Source of the DNA: Diospyros lotus
Taxonomy: Eukaryota; Streptophyta; Magnoliopsida; Ericales; Ebenaceae
Assembly (NCBI RefSeq): GCF_014633365.1
Contig: NC_068344.1
Span: 8,757,669 to 8,821,668, forward strand
Length of the DNA stretch: 64,000 nt
Direction of reading: 5' to 3'
Shown: piece by piece, positions 35,398 through 49,795 of the stretch
Layout of the letters: each line of letters starts with the position of its first letter
Numbering within the stretch: position 1 is the stretch's first letter
The notes under the pieces: generated by a model
What the model saw: the letters and a program-made list of their open reading frames with translations, nothing else
Told to the model about the DNA's origin: nothing
The model's database searches: none
Made by a program: the position numbers and the translations under genes

Positions 35398-37471
35398 TGT
35401 AACAGCCCACCTTCTCAGGGCGTGTTATGCCTTAGGAAATTTAGGGCTTATTTTTTTTTTTTTTTCCAAAATTCCGTAAGACCTATCTAGTGTTGACGAA
35501 ATTACACAATCGTAAAATAAGCAGAAGCTAAATCGAACCTGCTCATGGCATTACATAATAACTGATCATGGCATTTATTACAAACTTGATACATAAACTT
35601 CTGAAAATAAATTAAATGTACATAATTCTTGAACTATTAACATAACATGGCACATTTACTTGTTTCTTTAACGTCTCGCTTTACTACACATCTTCAACCT
35701 CTATACCATCACTGCAGATCCCGACTGGAACATCGAATGTTCCAGGGGCGAACCAAAGTTAGATGATGAACTATCTAAGGTACATAATACTATGTCATGT
35801 GTGTATGCAATATCTTTCATCGTATGTGTCAACTGCACCCCTCATGCTACCTACCATTTTTGCGGCTACCTTTTTTTAAGCTGGGGTGTATGGGCGCACC
35901 CTTGGTAAGGCAGCGGTGCCAGTTCATACTCCCTACGGCCTCAAATGCGCGTGATCAATGATATTAACATGTATTTATGCATTTCATATAATGGATGCAG
36001 CCTACGTGTTGGGTACATATCATAGTATCTCAATATGATGAAAGCATTCTTGAAGATAAACATTATAATCGTACTAAACTTGAAACGGTACACTTACAGC
36101 TAAGTTGTCTCGAAAGATGTGTCAGCCTCGAAAATCATGTCGAGCGGCTATTTCTGAAGCTTCTTGCCCTCAATGACTCCTAAACATTAGATTTATTGTT
36201 TAGAATATAATTTACTATTTCTCATAATTTCTATAAATTTTTTTTTCTAAACCTTATTTCTTCAAAATTACATGATAATTATCTAAACTTTCATATTATT
36301 CAATTTCTCTTCATTAATATTCCTTAAATAATACTTCTAACATTCTGAAATTTTCTTGGAATTTTCCAACTTAATATCCTATTTTTTCTTTATTTCCATA
36401 ATAGAAAAACTACTTAAATAAATAATAAAATTAGCATTTTCCAGAAAATTTTTCACAAAATAAGACATAAACAATATTCTAGATTTTCCGAAAATTTTTG
36501 AAATTTTTTTCAAAACTTTTTCCTATTTTATTTCATTTTCTTTTCTTTTCTTTTTCTTTTCTTTTTTTTCTTGCGGGCGCGTGGAAGGCACGCGCCTTCT
36601 TCCCACTCGCGGATGCGTGCAGCCACGCGCCCAGTCTGGTTCTTCTTCTCTGGCGGCTTCCTCGCCGCCGGCGAACCTCCCGAGCTCCCGAGCTTTGAAA
36701 CGAGGCCCTACCCCCCTAAACCCGATCTCCGGAACCCAAATATGGCCTTAAAATTGAGAAAAAGGCACAAAAAGTACCTCGATTTGTTGATCGAAGGTGC
36801 GGCTCCAGCGACTTGTGCATTTTCCGGCGAGCTTGATTTCTTCTTCTCCGCTGCTTTGTTGGCCACCAAATGCTTTAGGAAGCTTGCATGCAAGGATTAC
36901 AACCCTACTTTCAAAACTCGCAAACGCTGCCTCAATCGATTGCTCTAAGAAGTAAAAATTTTTGGATGAATGGGGTTGCTTGATCGCGGCTATTTATAGC
37001 CAAACTCGGCTGCGAACGGTCAAATCAAGGGTGCCACGCGTCCCTGAGGCCATTCCTAAGGTCATTTCCCATTAAACGTCCCCTTCTCCCTGATTTCTTG
37101 TTTGCAGGTGGGGCCAGAGCATGGCGCGCGCCTACTTCGATCTTCTGGTAGATTTTGCATTTTTATATATATATATATACATATATATTTATACTTATTT
37201 ACATATTTATACATATAACAGTACATACTATAATTTCTGGCATAAGCACTATTTATAAGCATATTTTAATTATACTATATGATTTAAACTAAATTAATTA
37301 CATATCACTAAAAATAAATTTATACTTAATAAACATTTAAAATTCTAATAATTTATTTAGGGTCGTATTCCTTATATCATTAAATAAATTTCGCTACCAA
37401 ATTTATACATACTCACTGAAATTTCTCTAGGGCCTAAAATCAAGATATTTACGGTTTCTCAGGGTATTACA
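35398..37471 (-). mobile_element. Solo LTR, 2.07 kb, 5-bp target duplication AGTGT
   Basis: Starts TGTAACAGCCC and ends GGGTATTACA on the plus strand, flanked by AGTGT at 35393-35397 and 37472-37476. It shares long blocks in the same order with 54807-57278 (for example GGCGAACCAAAGTTAGATGATG and GCGGTGCCAGTTCATACTCC). The minus-strand start TGTAATACCCTGAG is the likely sense start. It contains a GC-rich block (36570-36720) and a CTATTTATAG element near 36996. No gag or pol. Confidence 0.9.
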
Positions 37472-37476
37472 AGTGT

Positions 37477-40264
37477 AATGAGTTTACGTTGAAATTTAAT
37501 AATATTTATTATTTTTAAAATTTAATATTTTTATTTATATTTAATAATATATCTCACACAGTTGTCTGGCAATGATTCAACCCACTATCCCATGCATAAT
37601 CCCTTCTGTTTTCAATGGTCAAAGATCTCGCGTTGAATATAATACATAAAGTGAATTTTAATTACTTAATATATATATATATATAACATATTGATATGCC
37701 TATATATAATAAAAAAAATCAGGGAGATGGGAGGTGGGCTCAACCGGAGGCAGTGCAAGATACAACTCCAATAAGCGGGTCTCAAGAAAATTGTCATATG
37801 CTCTTTCAAAACAATTATTTCTCTCATAAACGTTATTTTTTAGAAGAACTTTCTCTACACAAAAGATTATAACAGGTCTCAACCAAAACTTTAGTCCATA
37901 CACAATATTGTCACTTGAATGAAAATGAAATGGAGTTAAATTATTGTGTTTATCAACACTTGAAAATATAAAGTTTTATTTTAAAAAAATTATTTTTTTA
38001 TTTTTTTTTATCTCCAATCTAATTAAATTTGTTTAGTTGTCCTATCTGAGTTTATGAGATAAAGTGAGGACTGTGATTTTTAAATTTATAATTGCAGTCA
38101 TTTTGGAGACATCTAAGCTTGGGTCAAGGCATAGCCCACTAAAGCCTAGGCCTAGGCCCTCAAGAGAAAGTGGGGTCCCAAAATTGATAATTAATTAATT
38201 TTTTAATATTTTGAGATACAAAATTATTAATTCTATTTTACGATGATTTTTTTTTTTAATTTATATTCTGTTTATTTTATTATTTTAATTGAAAGAGAAG
38301 ACCCCAACTCCTCAAGTCCATAGATCATTTTCTAATATTAGGTAATGTAAATGATATAATATTAGGTAATGAATACTGAGATATTATTTAGATGATGAGA
38401 TTTCTAACATTTTAAATTTACAGATCATTTTCAATATTAGACAATGAATAATGAGGTGTAAAGTAGTAAAGTAACAATAAAAAAAAATGATAAAAAGTGG
38501 TATTAGTTTAGGTGGACAATTTGATAAAATGATTCTTTGAATGACGAAAATTTTGTCTAAAGAATCTGTATTGATTTAGACATTAAAAAAAAAAGTAAAT
38601 TAGTGAATTTTTAATATGCATGACTTATCTATAACCTTTTCATATTTTTTTACTTATTCAATTTTTACGTTTTCATATCTTTTTTTTCTTGTCTATATTG
38701 TCAATTGAAAAAGATTTTCTTTTTAGATTTGAATACAAAAATTTAATGAACAATTTTGCATCTCAAAACTAAATAAAATAAAAATTAAATAATTTTTAGT
38801 ATTTATTTATATTATTAAAAAGTTACTAAATTAAGTCTTGCTTTGGGCCACAAATGTTGTTAAGATGGCAGAAGACATCCTCTCACATATTTCATTTATC
38901 CTTTATGTTAGGAGGATTATATTATCTAAATTAATAGTTTAAATTTAAATATTTCACCTTGTATTCAGCTTTTCATGTCATGTTCAAGATATAACTTAGT
39001 AAAAGTTGGAGACGCTTTGAGTTCTTTTTCAATAAATACTTACTTACAGAAAAAAAATTGTTTGGGTTGTTCACATAGTTGGTTGATATATATATATTGA
39101 AAAATTCTAATAAAATAATTTTATAAATATGAATTGTTTATGTGATAAAACTTTTAAATTATAAATTTTAGTATAAATTTATAAACTTTAGAATCAAAAC
39201 CCGATTTGACCCAACTTGAATTTAATCAAGTTTAAGTAATTCAATGTTGTTCTATGATTACATTAGTTTTAAGTTTAGATAATATTATAATTAATTCGAG
39301 TCTAAATTTATTTAAAACTAAACACTAATCCCACCCAATACACCTCTGTCGTTAACCTATATGGTGATGAATGCACATTACAACACTATGAGAAATGATG
39401 AAGCAGCCATGCCGCGCATCATGAGTTATAATTAATGATAGCAACATGCCTTTATCATCACCAGGCAAATATACTGCATGTTTTGTATTGAGGTGTTTTT
39501 AATCTACATTATAATAATAAAATATTAACCATAAACTTATCACTTGCTTTCAACTTTAATAAACACAATACTACACTCACTCGTCAAATATTATTTTATT
39601 AACGTTATTTTCATAACACAATAATATTTGACAAACCCATATACTCCCGATGTATAGCTAGGTTTAGGTTTGATTTTTTTTTTTTCTTTTTTTCTTGTGA
39701 TAAATGAAAGTTAAAATTTGATCCCATTTTCATTGTTGCTTAAATTGCATTATAATTTAATGTGATTTGAGGCATTTGCATAGAAATTGTTTATAAATTA
39801 AAAATTAATTACTTTAGACGACTTGTGTGATAAGGTTCACATATCCAAATTGTGCCTTAAATTGTATTCAAACTTAAACACCAAAGTCTAGTCTCAAGTT
39901 TTGAGGCCTAAGACCAACTCCACTCTAGGGCCCAGCCCACCTTTGTTTTCAAACTTGAACACCAAAGTCTACGTACCCTCAAATTTTGAGGCCCAAGACC
40001 AACTCCACTCTAGGCCCAGCCTCAATTGAGAGAGTTGGCCTTGCCTCTTTTCTAAAGGACTCCATCTTCATTGGTATCCTTTAGTTCTCGCGATTAGGAT
40101 AGTTCATTAACTTCAATTTATTAGATGTAACGGGTAAATAGTCGAAGGTTATTGTGTAGTCTCGGTCAATGTTCACCCTAACCCAAATTCTCAAAGAAAA
40201 TGATTATTATATGCCAAAGAACAAACCCAACCAATGAGGTTTAGAACCTTATCGGGGACAAGGT
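37477..40264. other. Intergenic A/T-rich DNA without recognisable gene
   Basis: No credible coding sequence. It contains poly-A/T runs, a small repeat of TTAGGTAATG phrases (38325-38460), and a tandem duplication of about 85 bp at 39875-40025 (two copies of CCAAGACCAACTCCACTCTA or CTAAGACCAACTCCACTCTA). GGCC-rich snippets (38140-38180, 39900-40030) look like old hAT fragments. The right edge is the MULE target duplication. Confidence 0.6.
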
Positions 40265-40273
40265 AAAAAGTAT

Positions 40274-40322
40274 GAGTCTCGCTATTCATACAGAAAGAGT
40301 GTTACAAATTGCTTTATAGGAG
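40274..40322 (+). repeat. Left terminal inverted repeat of the MULE
   Basis: The first seven bases (GAGTCTC) differ from the right end (GGGAAAA). From GCTATT on, the two ends match well to CTTTATAGG. Confidence 0.88.
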
Positions 40323-43100
40323 TTGGATATCGTGATAAATTGGCGATATATTGGGTGATGGAAGGATATGTTATCGCAATATCTTGCCCATTTAAATGAA
40401 AGAGAGAGGGAGAGAGATGGGACAAAACCTTTTTCCAAAACCCTTTCTCTCAATCGACAGAGACCACCGACCACCAACGAAGCCACCACTCTCCATCGGC
40501 GATTGAGAAAGCGGGAGAAGCTACTTCTTCCACAACCCCTTCCCTGACGGTGAGTCATTGCGCCACCGTTCTCCCGATATCTCCATAGCCACCGCCTCGA
40601 AGCTCCCATGTGCATGTTATCTATATACTTCAATCTTACCTTAGTATCAGTGTTATTAGCATTTCTTTGGGCGTTGTCTAGCTTCTGCAAGATGTCTGAT
40701 AATGTGCAGTTTTTCTTTTAATTTAAGATTCATGGCATAATGAAAAATGCAAATCCAGGCAATATGAATCGTCTTCTGTGATTCCCACCTTGTTTTAGTT
40801 CAGTTCTAAGTTGGAAAGTTCTTGGCGATAGATATGCAAGAATCTTTTAGATCTAAGTTGGGAAGTTTTTGAATTGGGCCTCTTAGTGTTTAGAGTTTAC
40901 TTTTGGTTGAACAAGGAAAACAAAAATGGAGAATAAGAGGCCTGAAACTAGAAATAGAAAGTTTTAATAGACAATGATTTGGATGGGCTTTTACATTCAA
41001 TTGTGCAGGATGTACCAAATCAGAGTGATCAATTAATAATTTCTCCCTCTCCCAACTACTATTGACAAATAATTTTTATCAAGTAATAGAGCAACTCATA
41101 TTTTCTCAAATAGAAATAGCCAATAAAATGAAGACAAAATTTAATATGACCTCCAGCAAGTGATTGAGAAGACAAGCTTACATGAGTTGTTGTTTGAGTA
41201 GCAGCAACCCAAGACTGTCCTGCCTGTGACAAAGATTTTGTTAGCAGTCAAAGTCAGTATGAATTTGCATGTAATGTCATGGATTTTAGTTGCTAGGATC
41301 ACTAGTCAGTAGTCACTATTGTTCTTAACCAGTTTTTGTCGAATTAATATCTCATGAATCATGATAACAATTTTTGAAATAGAAAAAATGTGATCCTGTA
41401 ATACTCATAGGGTTATCTTCATCTTGAAGTGACTTCATGAGTGTCTTTTTTATCCTTTCCAACTGCAAATATTCAAGACAATAAGACTATGAAAAATTTG
41501 TTGATCACTATATGGAATAGCATGGGCAGTTTACAGATGGGAATAGAACTGGAAAATATAAGTGCCCATTCTTCTATAAATTTCAATAGATTGATAGCCA
41601 AAATAGAAAATTATCTAAATTTTTGAAAACTTGTGTTGCCACCACAGAAATGAGCGTGAATTGAACTGGAACATATGTCTGAACTAAAGGTAAATATAGA
41701 GTCTAAAACCTCCACATAATGCTCATTGGAGAGATACAGGACACTTTTGAGGTGTTCCCCTATGTACACCTATACTTTTTAAGTTCATCAAGATTTCGAG
41801 AATCAAATTTGCTAAAGAAAATAATAAAACACAAGTGGCTTTAACACATCCCCCTCAGATGTGCTAATCAATGTCTTGGCAATATCTCTACATATCTCAG
41901 CTTTGAAGCAATGACCATGTATTCTAACAGTAACCACCATTTCATTCAGTGTGAACTTGATATGGTATCATATAAAAGCAATCAGATCAAGAACATTCAT
42001 ACCTGGAATATTTTGAAGAATTGATATTTTTCATAGCTCTCTTTGATGTTACTTACGACATTTTCAAGATGAAAAAAGGCACGCTTATCGATCATGGGAA
42101 GATCACTATATGGAACAGCATAATCAACCTATAAAAAATTCACAAAAATGAGAATCAAACTATTTAAAGCAATATTCTCATCTACACCAGTCTAGTTTTT
42201 GTCGAGTAATGGATCTTCTTTTACTCTCATTTGAATGTGTGATGGTGTATAGTGGCTGATGTTACAAATTTGCAAGTTTAATTGATAATATCATGAAATG
42301 AACTTTCTAGATCTTTGTGTACTTGTTTCTTCTTTAGCCACTATCTGTGCAATTGGTTTACAGGTGTGCATTGAAACTTGATTTCAATTTTGCTCTTGAT
42401 TTTGTACTTCGCTGCTTTCGGAACTAACCCATCACTCGTGACTAGGGCGACCAACAACATCCAACATTAAAGATGGTCGATAAAGGTTAGAAATGTCATC
42501 GTAATGAACATGTCATTATCTTGTATGTGTAATTGATGTTTTTTCTTTCAAAATTGATTTGTTTATGAAGGAAATGCCAATTTTGAAATTGAGGATGATG
42601 AACTTTTGGGAGAAGATGATAATGTGATAATAAGGGAGGATAAGAACAGAGTGGATGATGAATTGTTAGGAAAAGATGGTCTGCTTGTGCCTAAGGTTGG
42701 GATGAAGTTCGATAATGAAAATGCAGTATTCGATTTTTACAAATCATATGCTTATGAGATAGGCTTCCCAATTGAACTCGAAGAAGCATAACGATGGAGT
42801 TGTAAAGTATGTGACATTCACGTGTAGTCGAGAAGGCCCAAGAAGTAGCACTGCAAGCACTTCTTTGAAGTCTCAACCAATGACTCAAATATGGTGTAAA
42901 GCTAGAGTGTGAGCATGTTTAATGACTTGTGGGGTGTGGTGGATTAACTTTGTCATTCTTGAACATAATAATTTAATAAGTCCTTCAAAGTCTAGGTTAT
43001 ATTGATGCAATCGGGAACTTAGTGCACATGTGAAACGCAAGCTTGAAGTAAATGATGTTACTGGGATTCCATTGTACAAAAATTTTAATTCAGCAGTTGT

Positions 43101-46100
43101 TGTAATACCCTTGATGAGTCATGATAAAATTATCAATTAAGGGAATACTGGTATATGAAAATTTCCAAAATTGCCCTTGAATCAAAGAGAAGACACATAT
43201 ATATATAGGATGCCTTAAGAAGGGCAAACGGTAATTTGGAGTCCCGTCCCATAAAAGGTAAATTATTTTTGGTGGAGAAAATAATTATATATTAGAGAAT
43301 TGATTTTTGGGAAAATTTAATTCTTGTTTAAATACATGGGAAAATGCATGGATAATTAGGAATAAAATGGAAGCCAAGTAGGTTAGACTGGTGACACTTG
43401 GCAAGATCTCATGGAAAGGGATTTAATTAAACTTGGGAATAATAAATTAGTTGATTAAGTGTAATTTGTGACACTTGGCATGATCTTGTGAAGCAAGAGT
43501 AGGATTTAAAGAAATTCAAAAAGAAAAGGAAAATAGTCTCTCAAGCATTAAATGAGAGTTCATTATGGAGAGAATTAAAGAAATTCTTTATTAAATGGAA
43601 ATTAGTCATGCATTTATGTGAGAAAATGATGGATTAAAATAAATGCCAAATTAAAGGGAATAATGTCTTTCAAGAGCAATTTAAATTAAATCAAAAAGAA
43701 AAAGATATTAGTCTCCATTAAATGCTTGAAAATTTATGAAATTTAAATTAAATAAAAAATAGAGAAAATGGTCAATCTTGAAATTAGTCAAAATTCATTA
43801 ATTTTGAAAATTGGAGAATTATGAGAATTGGAGAATTGATCCAATGGTTGGGGATTTAGCTTGAAATGGATTAAGATCTAATGGCTATAATTGAGTCTTA
43901 AAAGTGGCATGGATTGCCAAATTTGCAAATTAAATAAATATCTAATAAGCCTAATAAAAGAATGGATGATAGAGATTTAGTCTCAAGTTTATCATCAATG
44001 GTGGAGATTTAAAGAGACTAGATGGCAAGGATTATGTTTCTTTAGAGAGTAGAGATTAGTTCTCTCTAAATCAAAGGCTAGGATCAAGTTATCCAAAAGC
44101 ACAAGGATTGTGCTAGTTTCAAGGGTAGGGATTTATACTTCAAAAGATTGATCAAGGGCTAGAAATTAGTTTTGAACTTGTGAGATGTCAAGACTTATTA
44201 TATAAAGGAAGAGAAATCTCTAAGATGAGGTTTTGCTTGGTGGAAGAAATTAGAGATCAATGAGAGCTTTCTTGTGAGCTTCCAAAGGAGAGAAAGGTAA
44301 GTCTTGATTTAAATCTCTTCTAGGAAGAAAGTAAGTCTTCATTCTCCTTTCATTTCTTTAATTTTCAAGATTTTTAATACTTTAAGAATATTTTTCTTAT
44401 GGTGGTTGAAAGCCAAAGAGAGAGTCTTGGCAAGTGAGGGCTTGAAGCTTCAAGGATAAAGAGGTAAGGGATAACCTCAAGTGGTGGGGTTTGCTTGCAT
44501 TTGTACTTGTTTTGAATGAGTTGCATGTAATGGTCATATTGTATGTTTTGTGTTCTAGTGGACCTATGGCCATATGGAGGACTAGTGATGAGGGAGGGGT
44601 TGGTTGGTGTCTTAACCTATGTGGTTATGAGGGCATGGAGGACTACCCATTATATGCATTGCATTTGCATTACATGTTTATTCTCATGTTACATTTACAT
44701 TTGCATAGCACCCTTACTGAGCATTGGCTTATAAGGTCCTTTGACCTCTATGTAGGTGGAGAATCTTTTAAAGGAAAGGGAATTTTGGAAGGTTGAAGGT
44801 AATGAAGCAAGAAGAATGTATGTAGCGACCCATAAATTGCGATTTAATTTAATTATTCATTATCGGGGTAATTTAATTTAAAAGAAATATTAATATTACT
44901 TGTTGTTATAAATAAAAAAAATAAATTATGTGATTTTAAGGAAATAAGAAATTAGGGTAATTAATTATTTATTTTAGAATATTTTCTGGAATAAGAGAAA
45001 AATTGAAATAAATTAAATTGTGTGATTTTTGGTAGTTTTGGGCGTTAGTGTAATTAATGAAGGGGTGTGTGTGTGTAAATAATGGAAGTTGGAGGGGGCT
45101 GGTGCGAATTCCAGAAAGGGACCGAAGATCCCTTTAAATTTAATGCAGTGCGGTATATGTATGAAGGCAACGTGTGGCGCGGATGGTACGCGGGCGTGCG
45201 GAGGCGAGGGCGGTCGCGGGTTCGAGACGCGGGGGCTGCGTGCGCGAGGGCTGGATTTTGGCTAATTTTTAATCAGCCTAGGCATCCAAAACGACGCTGT
45301 TTCGGTGAGGCGGTGGCCTCCCAGCGGCTGGCTCGCCCGATGCCACATGGCGCCCTTTCGTCCGCTTCTTTTTGCACGAATTTAAGCCCGATTTCGGGCC
45401 CTTTTGCTGCAACAGAAGCAGCAAATTAAGTGGGAAATTTCAGTGCGCGCGTGAACAAGAAATTGGGAGATTTTGGGTGGAAAAATTCAGATTAAATCCA
45501 GTTTAATTGAAGATTTAAATTGCCAGGTATGTAGAAAAGCTAGTAATTAATATTCTGTACGGTCGAAATTTCAGTTAGAGTCCAATTTTGTTAATTTTGG
45601 CGAATTATTGGGGTATTGCAATTTGTATAATTTTTACCGCATTTGGCCAAAACGAGTCTAAGGATATCTTCGTAAAGGCAAGTTCTTTATGCTCTCCACG
45701 ATGTTTCCTTCGTTGTCAATTTATTTGACCTTCCATCGTTTGTTTCTGCTGTTAATTAATTATGGAATTTTAAATGGTTTGTTTTAAAATTTGATTTATT
45801 AAACTGGTCTCAAGGATTTTATTCGTTGGCTGCCTACGGGGGTTTGTTCCACCCCCAAGCCTATGGGAATGATGTCGTACTTACCCGGGGTTAGATTCTT
45901 AGTTGTTCGGGTATTATTATGAATTTTGGTTATTTATAGGCTAGAGCGGTTGTGCAGTGGGGGCAAGGATCGGCTGTTCGGTGACGGAGTGACTGTTGTA
46001 CGGTATATCTTAGGCCGTCAGCTGGTCTCTCATATTCACTGACCGTTGACCGGTGCCAAGCACTGTTGACTAGCTCTGTCGATACGTGATTATAGCATGA

Positions 46101-48212
46101 CTGGTATCATTTTATTCTTGTTGCATGTTTTGGTGTGCACATAGGTACGGGCTGCATGTTGGGGTTTTCATGATCTGGTTATGCTTGGTCACGGACATAC
46201 TAGCTTGGTTATGTCGCATCCAGCACGGGCATATGCATCGCGTGTGGTTTACTATATCGGCAGAGCATGGCCTGATGCCTGGATGTATGAGCGCCAGTGT
46301 ATCACGTTGATGCTTACTACGCCATTGCATTTTTATGTGCATTGCATGGCTACTAGTAGTTATTAGTTCTCGGACGGGAGGATCGTTTCGAGGGAGCCTA
46401 TGGCTCGGGTGTCAAGAGTACCGACATGGACACGGGTGACGGGAGTACCGACCCGAGACAGCGCGTACAAGTTTGTGGAGATTTATGTTGCCTTTCAAGG
46501 CAGTGGCATGTTGGTATGGGACTTGGGTGCCAGGTGTCTTATGTGGGCCCCAAGGGTCGGTATGTACTTTTATTATGTTGCACTATTATATTGTTACGTC
46601 TCATGGCTTGTGTGTATGTGTGGGACGGTGTTTGGGGTGACCTTCTCCTCTATTTTTTGTATAGCGTTCCTTTTCTTATAACTTGCTGAGTCTTGCGACT
46701 CACCTTGCTTTCCATCATTCCAGGTAAGGGTAAAGCGAAGGCCAAGGGCGAAGATCGTTCCACCTAGCAGCCAGCTGTGTCGGTAGGGTGTACATTTAAC
46801 TTACCCCCATTATCTCTGATATTTTGATAGGATTTTTGTTTCTTATTTTTGACTGTGCCAGGTTGTTCCCTATATCTCCTATTTGCTGGCACAGGGTCTG
46901 TATATATTTATATACTCCGTGATCCCTGTTTCAACGGGGTATTCGTGGGCGTGCATGTATATCATTTTATTTCCACTGTTGTATTTCTTATGTATGCATG
47001 TCAGGGTATTTTTATCTTGTGTTTGTTTCTTTTCCCTTATGAAAGCGTTTTCGTTCAGATAGACCGGGTGGTTGGGATATCCAAGCGGGGGTGCTTACAA
47101 TGTATGTGTTGGTGTATGGTTTGTGTATGATGTATTTATTTTGTTAAATATGTATGAATGCTTAATGTGGATGAATAGTGGCAAACTTGGATATTTTGAA
47201 AGGTATTTATTGTGTCTAAGCATTTTGGAAATTTTGGGTTTAAAAAGAAAAATATATATATATATATATTTTTGGTGGCAGGTCGGGTTGGAGAGGCCGG
47301 GCACGCCTGGCGTGCAGCTGGGGCACGGCTGTGGGTAGCGGGTGCGCGCGGTAGGCGGCCAACGCGTGCGGCCTGCACGGTAGCGCTGACGCATGTGGGG
47401 CCAGCGCGCGGCCAGCGTTGGGGCTACGGCTGGGGGCTTCTGCACTCCCCTGCTGCTGCTGTTGAAATTTTTTTTTATATTTTATTTTTTTTCTTCTATT
47501 TATTTAATAAAATATGCTATTATGGGATTTTCTGAAATAAAAGCATGTTTAAATAATTAAATAAATGAGTATTTAAGCCTCCAAATTAATTATTAAATTA
47601 ATATAAATTTTGAGGCAATTGTGGAAAAATTCCTATATTTTGGAAAATAAATAACGGAGTATTTTCCTTAAATTTTGAAAAATGGATGAGGATGTTTGAG
47701 GTTTGAATTTCAAAAATTAATTTCCTAAGAGTTGGAAATTTGAGGTATTTTGAAATAGTTAAAAGAAAAATCAATGGAGATTTGATAAGGAGAATTTTAT
47801 TAAATTTTTTCAAAGAAATATTAATCCAAATATTTTCTAAGGGAATTGGAGGTGAGATAAAAGGGTTAATAGTTGGGGCAAAGAAAATTTATTTTCTTAT
47901 AATTAAGGCCTTATGCCATAATTTATATGAAGCGAGTGAGTTAGTTTATTTTGTCGATCTTGGAAAGTCATCCTTAGCTCTTCATTAAGAGCTTGAGAAG
48001 GGGTGACACTTTGCGAGGTTTCAGGTTTTATTATCGCGGGGTCATTTCGATATTTCCAGGATCCTTGAGTGGAGCGAAGGGAGGGCAAAGCCTAGTTCCC
48101 ACCTAGGTCGTTTCTCATTGAAACGTAGCCATCTCTTCATCTTTGCCCTAGCGTGTGAATAGTAAGCTGGCTATTTGTGAGTAACACCCGTAGGTGGGAG
48201 GGGGGCGTTACA
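43101..48212 (+). mobile_element. Outer nested LTR in the MULE transposase, 5-bp duplication GTTGT
   Basis: Starts TGTAATACCCTTGATGAG and ends GGGGGGCGTTACA, flanked by GTTGT at 43096-43100 and 48213-48217. Removing it and one duplication restores the FAR1 frame across the junction. About 2.83 kb once the inner LTR is subtracted. It has a GC-rich block (47270-47460) and no gag or pol. Most simply a solo LTR. Confidence 0.92.
44821..47099 (+). mobile_element. Inner nested LTR, 5-bp duplication ATGTA
   Basis: Starts TGTAGCGACCCATAAATTGC and ends GGGGGTGCTTACA, flanked by ATGTA at 44816-44820 and 47100-47104. 2279 bp, non-coding, with a GC-rich block (45170-45350). It resembles the other long LTRs in layout: TGTA.../...TTACA ends, GC island, no genes. 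The short open frames within it have no family resemblance. Confidence 0.92.
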
Positions 48213-49795
48213 GTTGTTGAGGCAGGGGGATATGACCAAATGACTTGCGTCGAAAAAGATTGTAGACACTACATTGAAAAAGTCAAGCGGTTAAGACTTG
48301 GAGAGGGAGATGCTATTGCAATACAGGCATACTTCTCGAGAATGCAAATTCAATGCCCTGATTTTTATTTCAGTATTGATTTAGATGACAAGGCTCGATT
48401 AAAGAATGTGTTTTGGGCAGATAATAGGTGTAGGGAAGCTTACAAGGAGTTTGACAATGTAGTCACCTTTGATACCACATATCTTGCGAATAAGTATGAC
48501 ATGCCATTTGCTCCTTTTGTTGGTGTGAATTGTCATGGCCAATCGACACTGCTTGGATGTGGTTTAATGTCTAATGAGGATACTAAGACTTTTGTTTGGC
48601 TCTTTAGGACATGGCTCCAGTGCATGCATGGTTAAGTTCCTACTGGCATAATAACGGACCAAGATAAGGTAATGTAGAATGCAATTCAGATAGTTTTTCC
48701 AAACACTAAGTATAGATGGTGTTTGTGGCATATTCTTAAAAGGTTACCAGAAAAATTTGGGAACCATGTTCACAAGGGTTCTATACATTCAGCAATTCAC
48801 GATGTAGTATATGAATCTCAAACTCCTGAAGAATTTGAATAGGGTTGGACTTCAATGATTAATATGTACACATTGCATGAGAATGAATAGTTGGCAGGAC
48901 TTTATAGAAAGAAATCGTTGGGTGGCATGTTTTTTGAAGACAAGTTTTTGGACAGGGATGTCGACAACGCAAAGGAGTGAGAGTATGAATGCGTTCTTTG
49001 ATGGGTATGTTAACTCACTGACTTCGTTGAAAAAATTTGTTGAATAGTATGAATGGGCATTAAAGAGCTAAGTGGAAAATGAGTTTCAAGCAGATTTTTA
49101 AGACTTTTTCTCAAATGGTCCCATGTGCATCTAGGTACGAAATGGAGAAACAACTTCAGTCAGTCTACACAATATTAAAATTCAAGGAATGTCAAGAAGA
49201 GTTCATCGGAATGATGTATTGTCAGGTTATATCCACTGATGAGGGTTTTATGGTGACGAGATACGATGTCTAAGAGGTTCTCATGTTTGATGGAGGGAGG
49301 AAGAAGAAAGTATTTACAGTTTCATTTTAGAGATAGGACCGTCATATTGTTTGCAGTTGTCATTTGTTTGAGTTCAGGGGAATACTATGCAGACATGCTA
49401 TCTCAATTTTGGTACGCAATGATGTCACTACGCTTCTTGAGATGTACATATTGAGGAGATGGCGAAAAGATGTGAGAAGAGCCCATTCGAGGGTCGCAGT
49501 CAACTACGATGGTTGGGTCAGTACTCCCGAACAAAGAAGATATGATGAAATGCGTAAAGCATTTGACAAGGTCGCAAACTTGGCAGCAAATAGTGAATCA
49601 CGAACTCGGACAGTTATGGAGTGGATTGAATTTCAAATGAATGACTTATCAAAAATAGGAACAAGTTGTGGGAGTAATGTCCCATCCCAACAAAGTGTTC
49701 AAGTTGCATTCGAAAGTAAGGAACAAGAAAATACTAGTAGTAGGAACATTCAAGATCCGAACTGTGCGCATCGCATAAAAGGCGCATTAGAATGA

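Larger units (their letters stand above)
42473..49795 (+). pseudogene. FAR1/FHY3-type (FRS-like) MULE transposase, broken by nested LTRs and stops
   Basis: A short first exon is likely (ATG 42473, donor 42486, acceptor 42570) leading into NANFEIEDDELLGEDDN. FAR1 DNA-binding domain: GMKFDNENAVFDFYKSYAYE (42699-42760), then after a frameshift VVKYVTFTCSREG, CKARV, FVILEHNN. At GTTGT (43096-43100) an LTR interrupts; the frame resumes exactly as VEAGGYDQMTCVEKDCRHYI. MULE transposase core: FWADNRCREAYKEFDNVVTF, DTTYLANKYDMPFAPFVGVN, GCGLMSNEDTKTFVWLF, ITDQDK, RWCLWHILKRLPEK. SWIM zinc finger: FEFRGILCRHAI, then YILRRWRKDVRR. Stops near 48633, 48673, 48849, 48888 and 49046 and frame changes kill it. 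Domesticated FRS transcription factors share this architecture, but the terminal repeats show this is a transposon. Confidence 0.93.

Noticed and set aside
36498..36948. Open frames over the GC-rich block of the solo LTR
   Set aside because: The block lies within a TG...CA unit with a target duplication and resembles the promoter-proximal part of an LTR. No protein family recognised.
37062..37262. Tyr/Lys-rich minus-strand frame
   Set aside because: Translation of a TATATA-rich tract within the solo LTR.
45082..47535. Several 60-116-residue frames in the nested LTRs
   Set aside because: Both strands are open in the GC-rich parts and no motif is seen; treated as chance frames.
42473..49795. 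A host FRS transcription-factor gene
   Set aside because: The coding region lies within matched TIR-like ends and a 9-bp duplication, and is full of stops; a transposon transposase is the better call.
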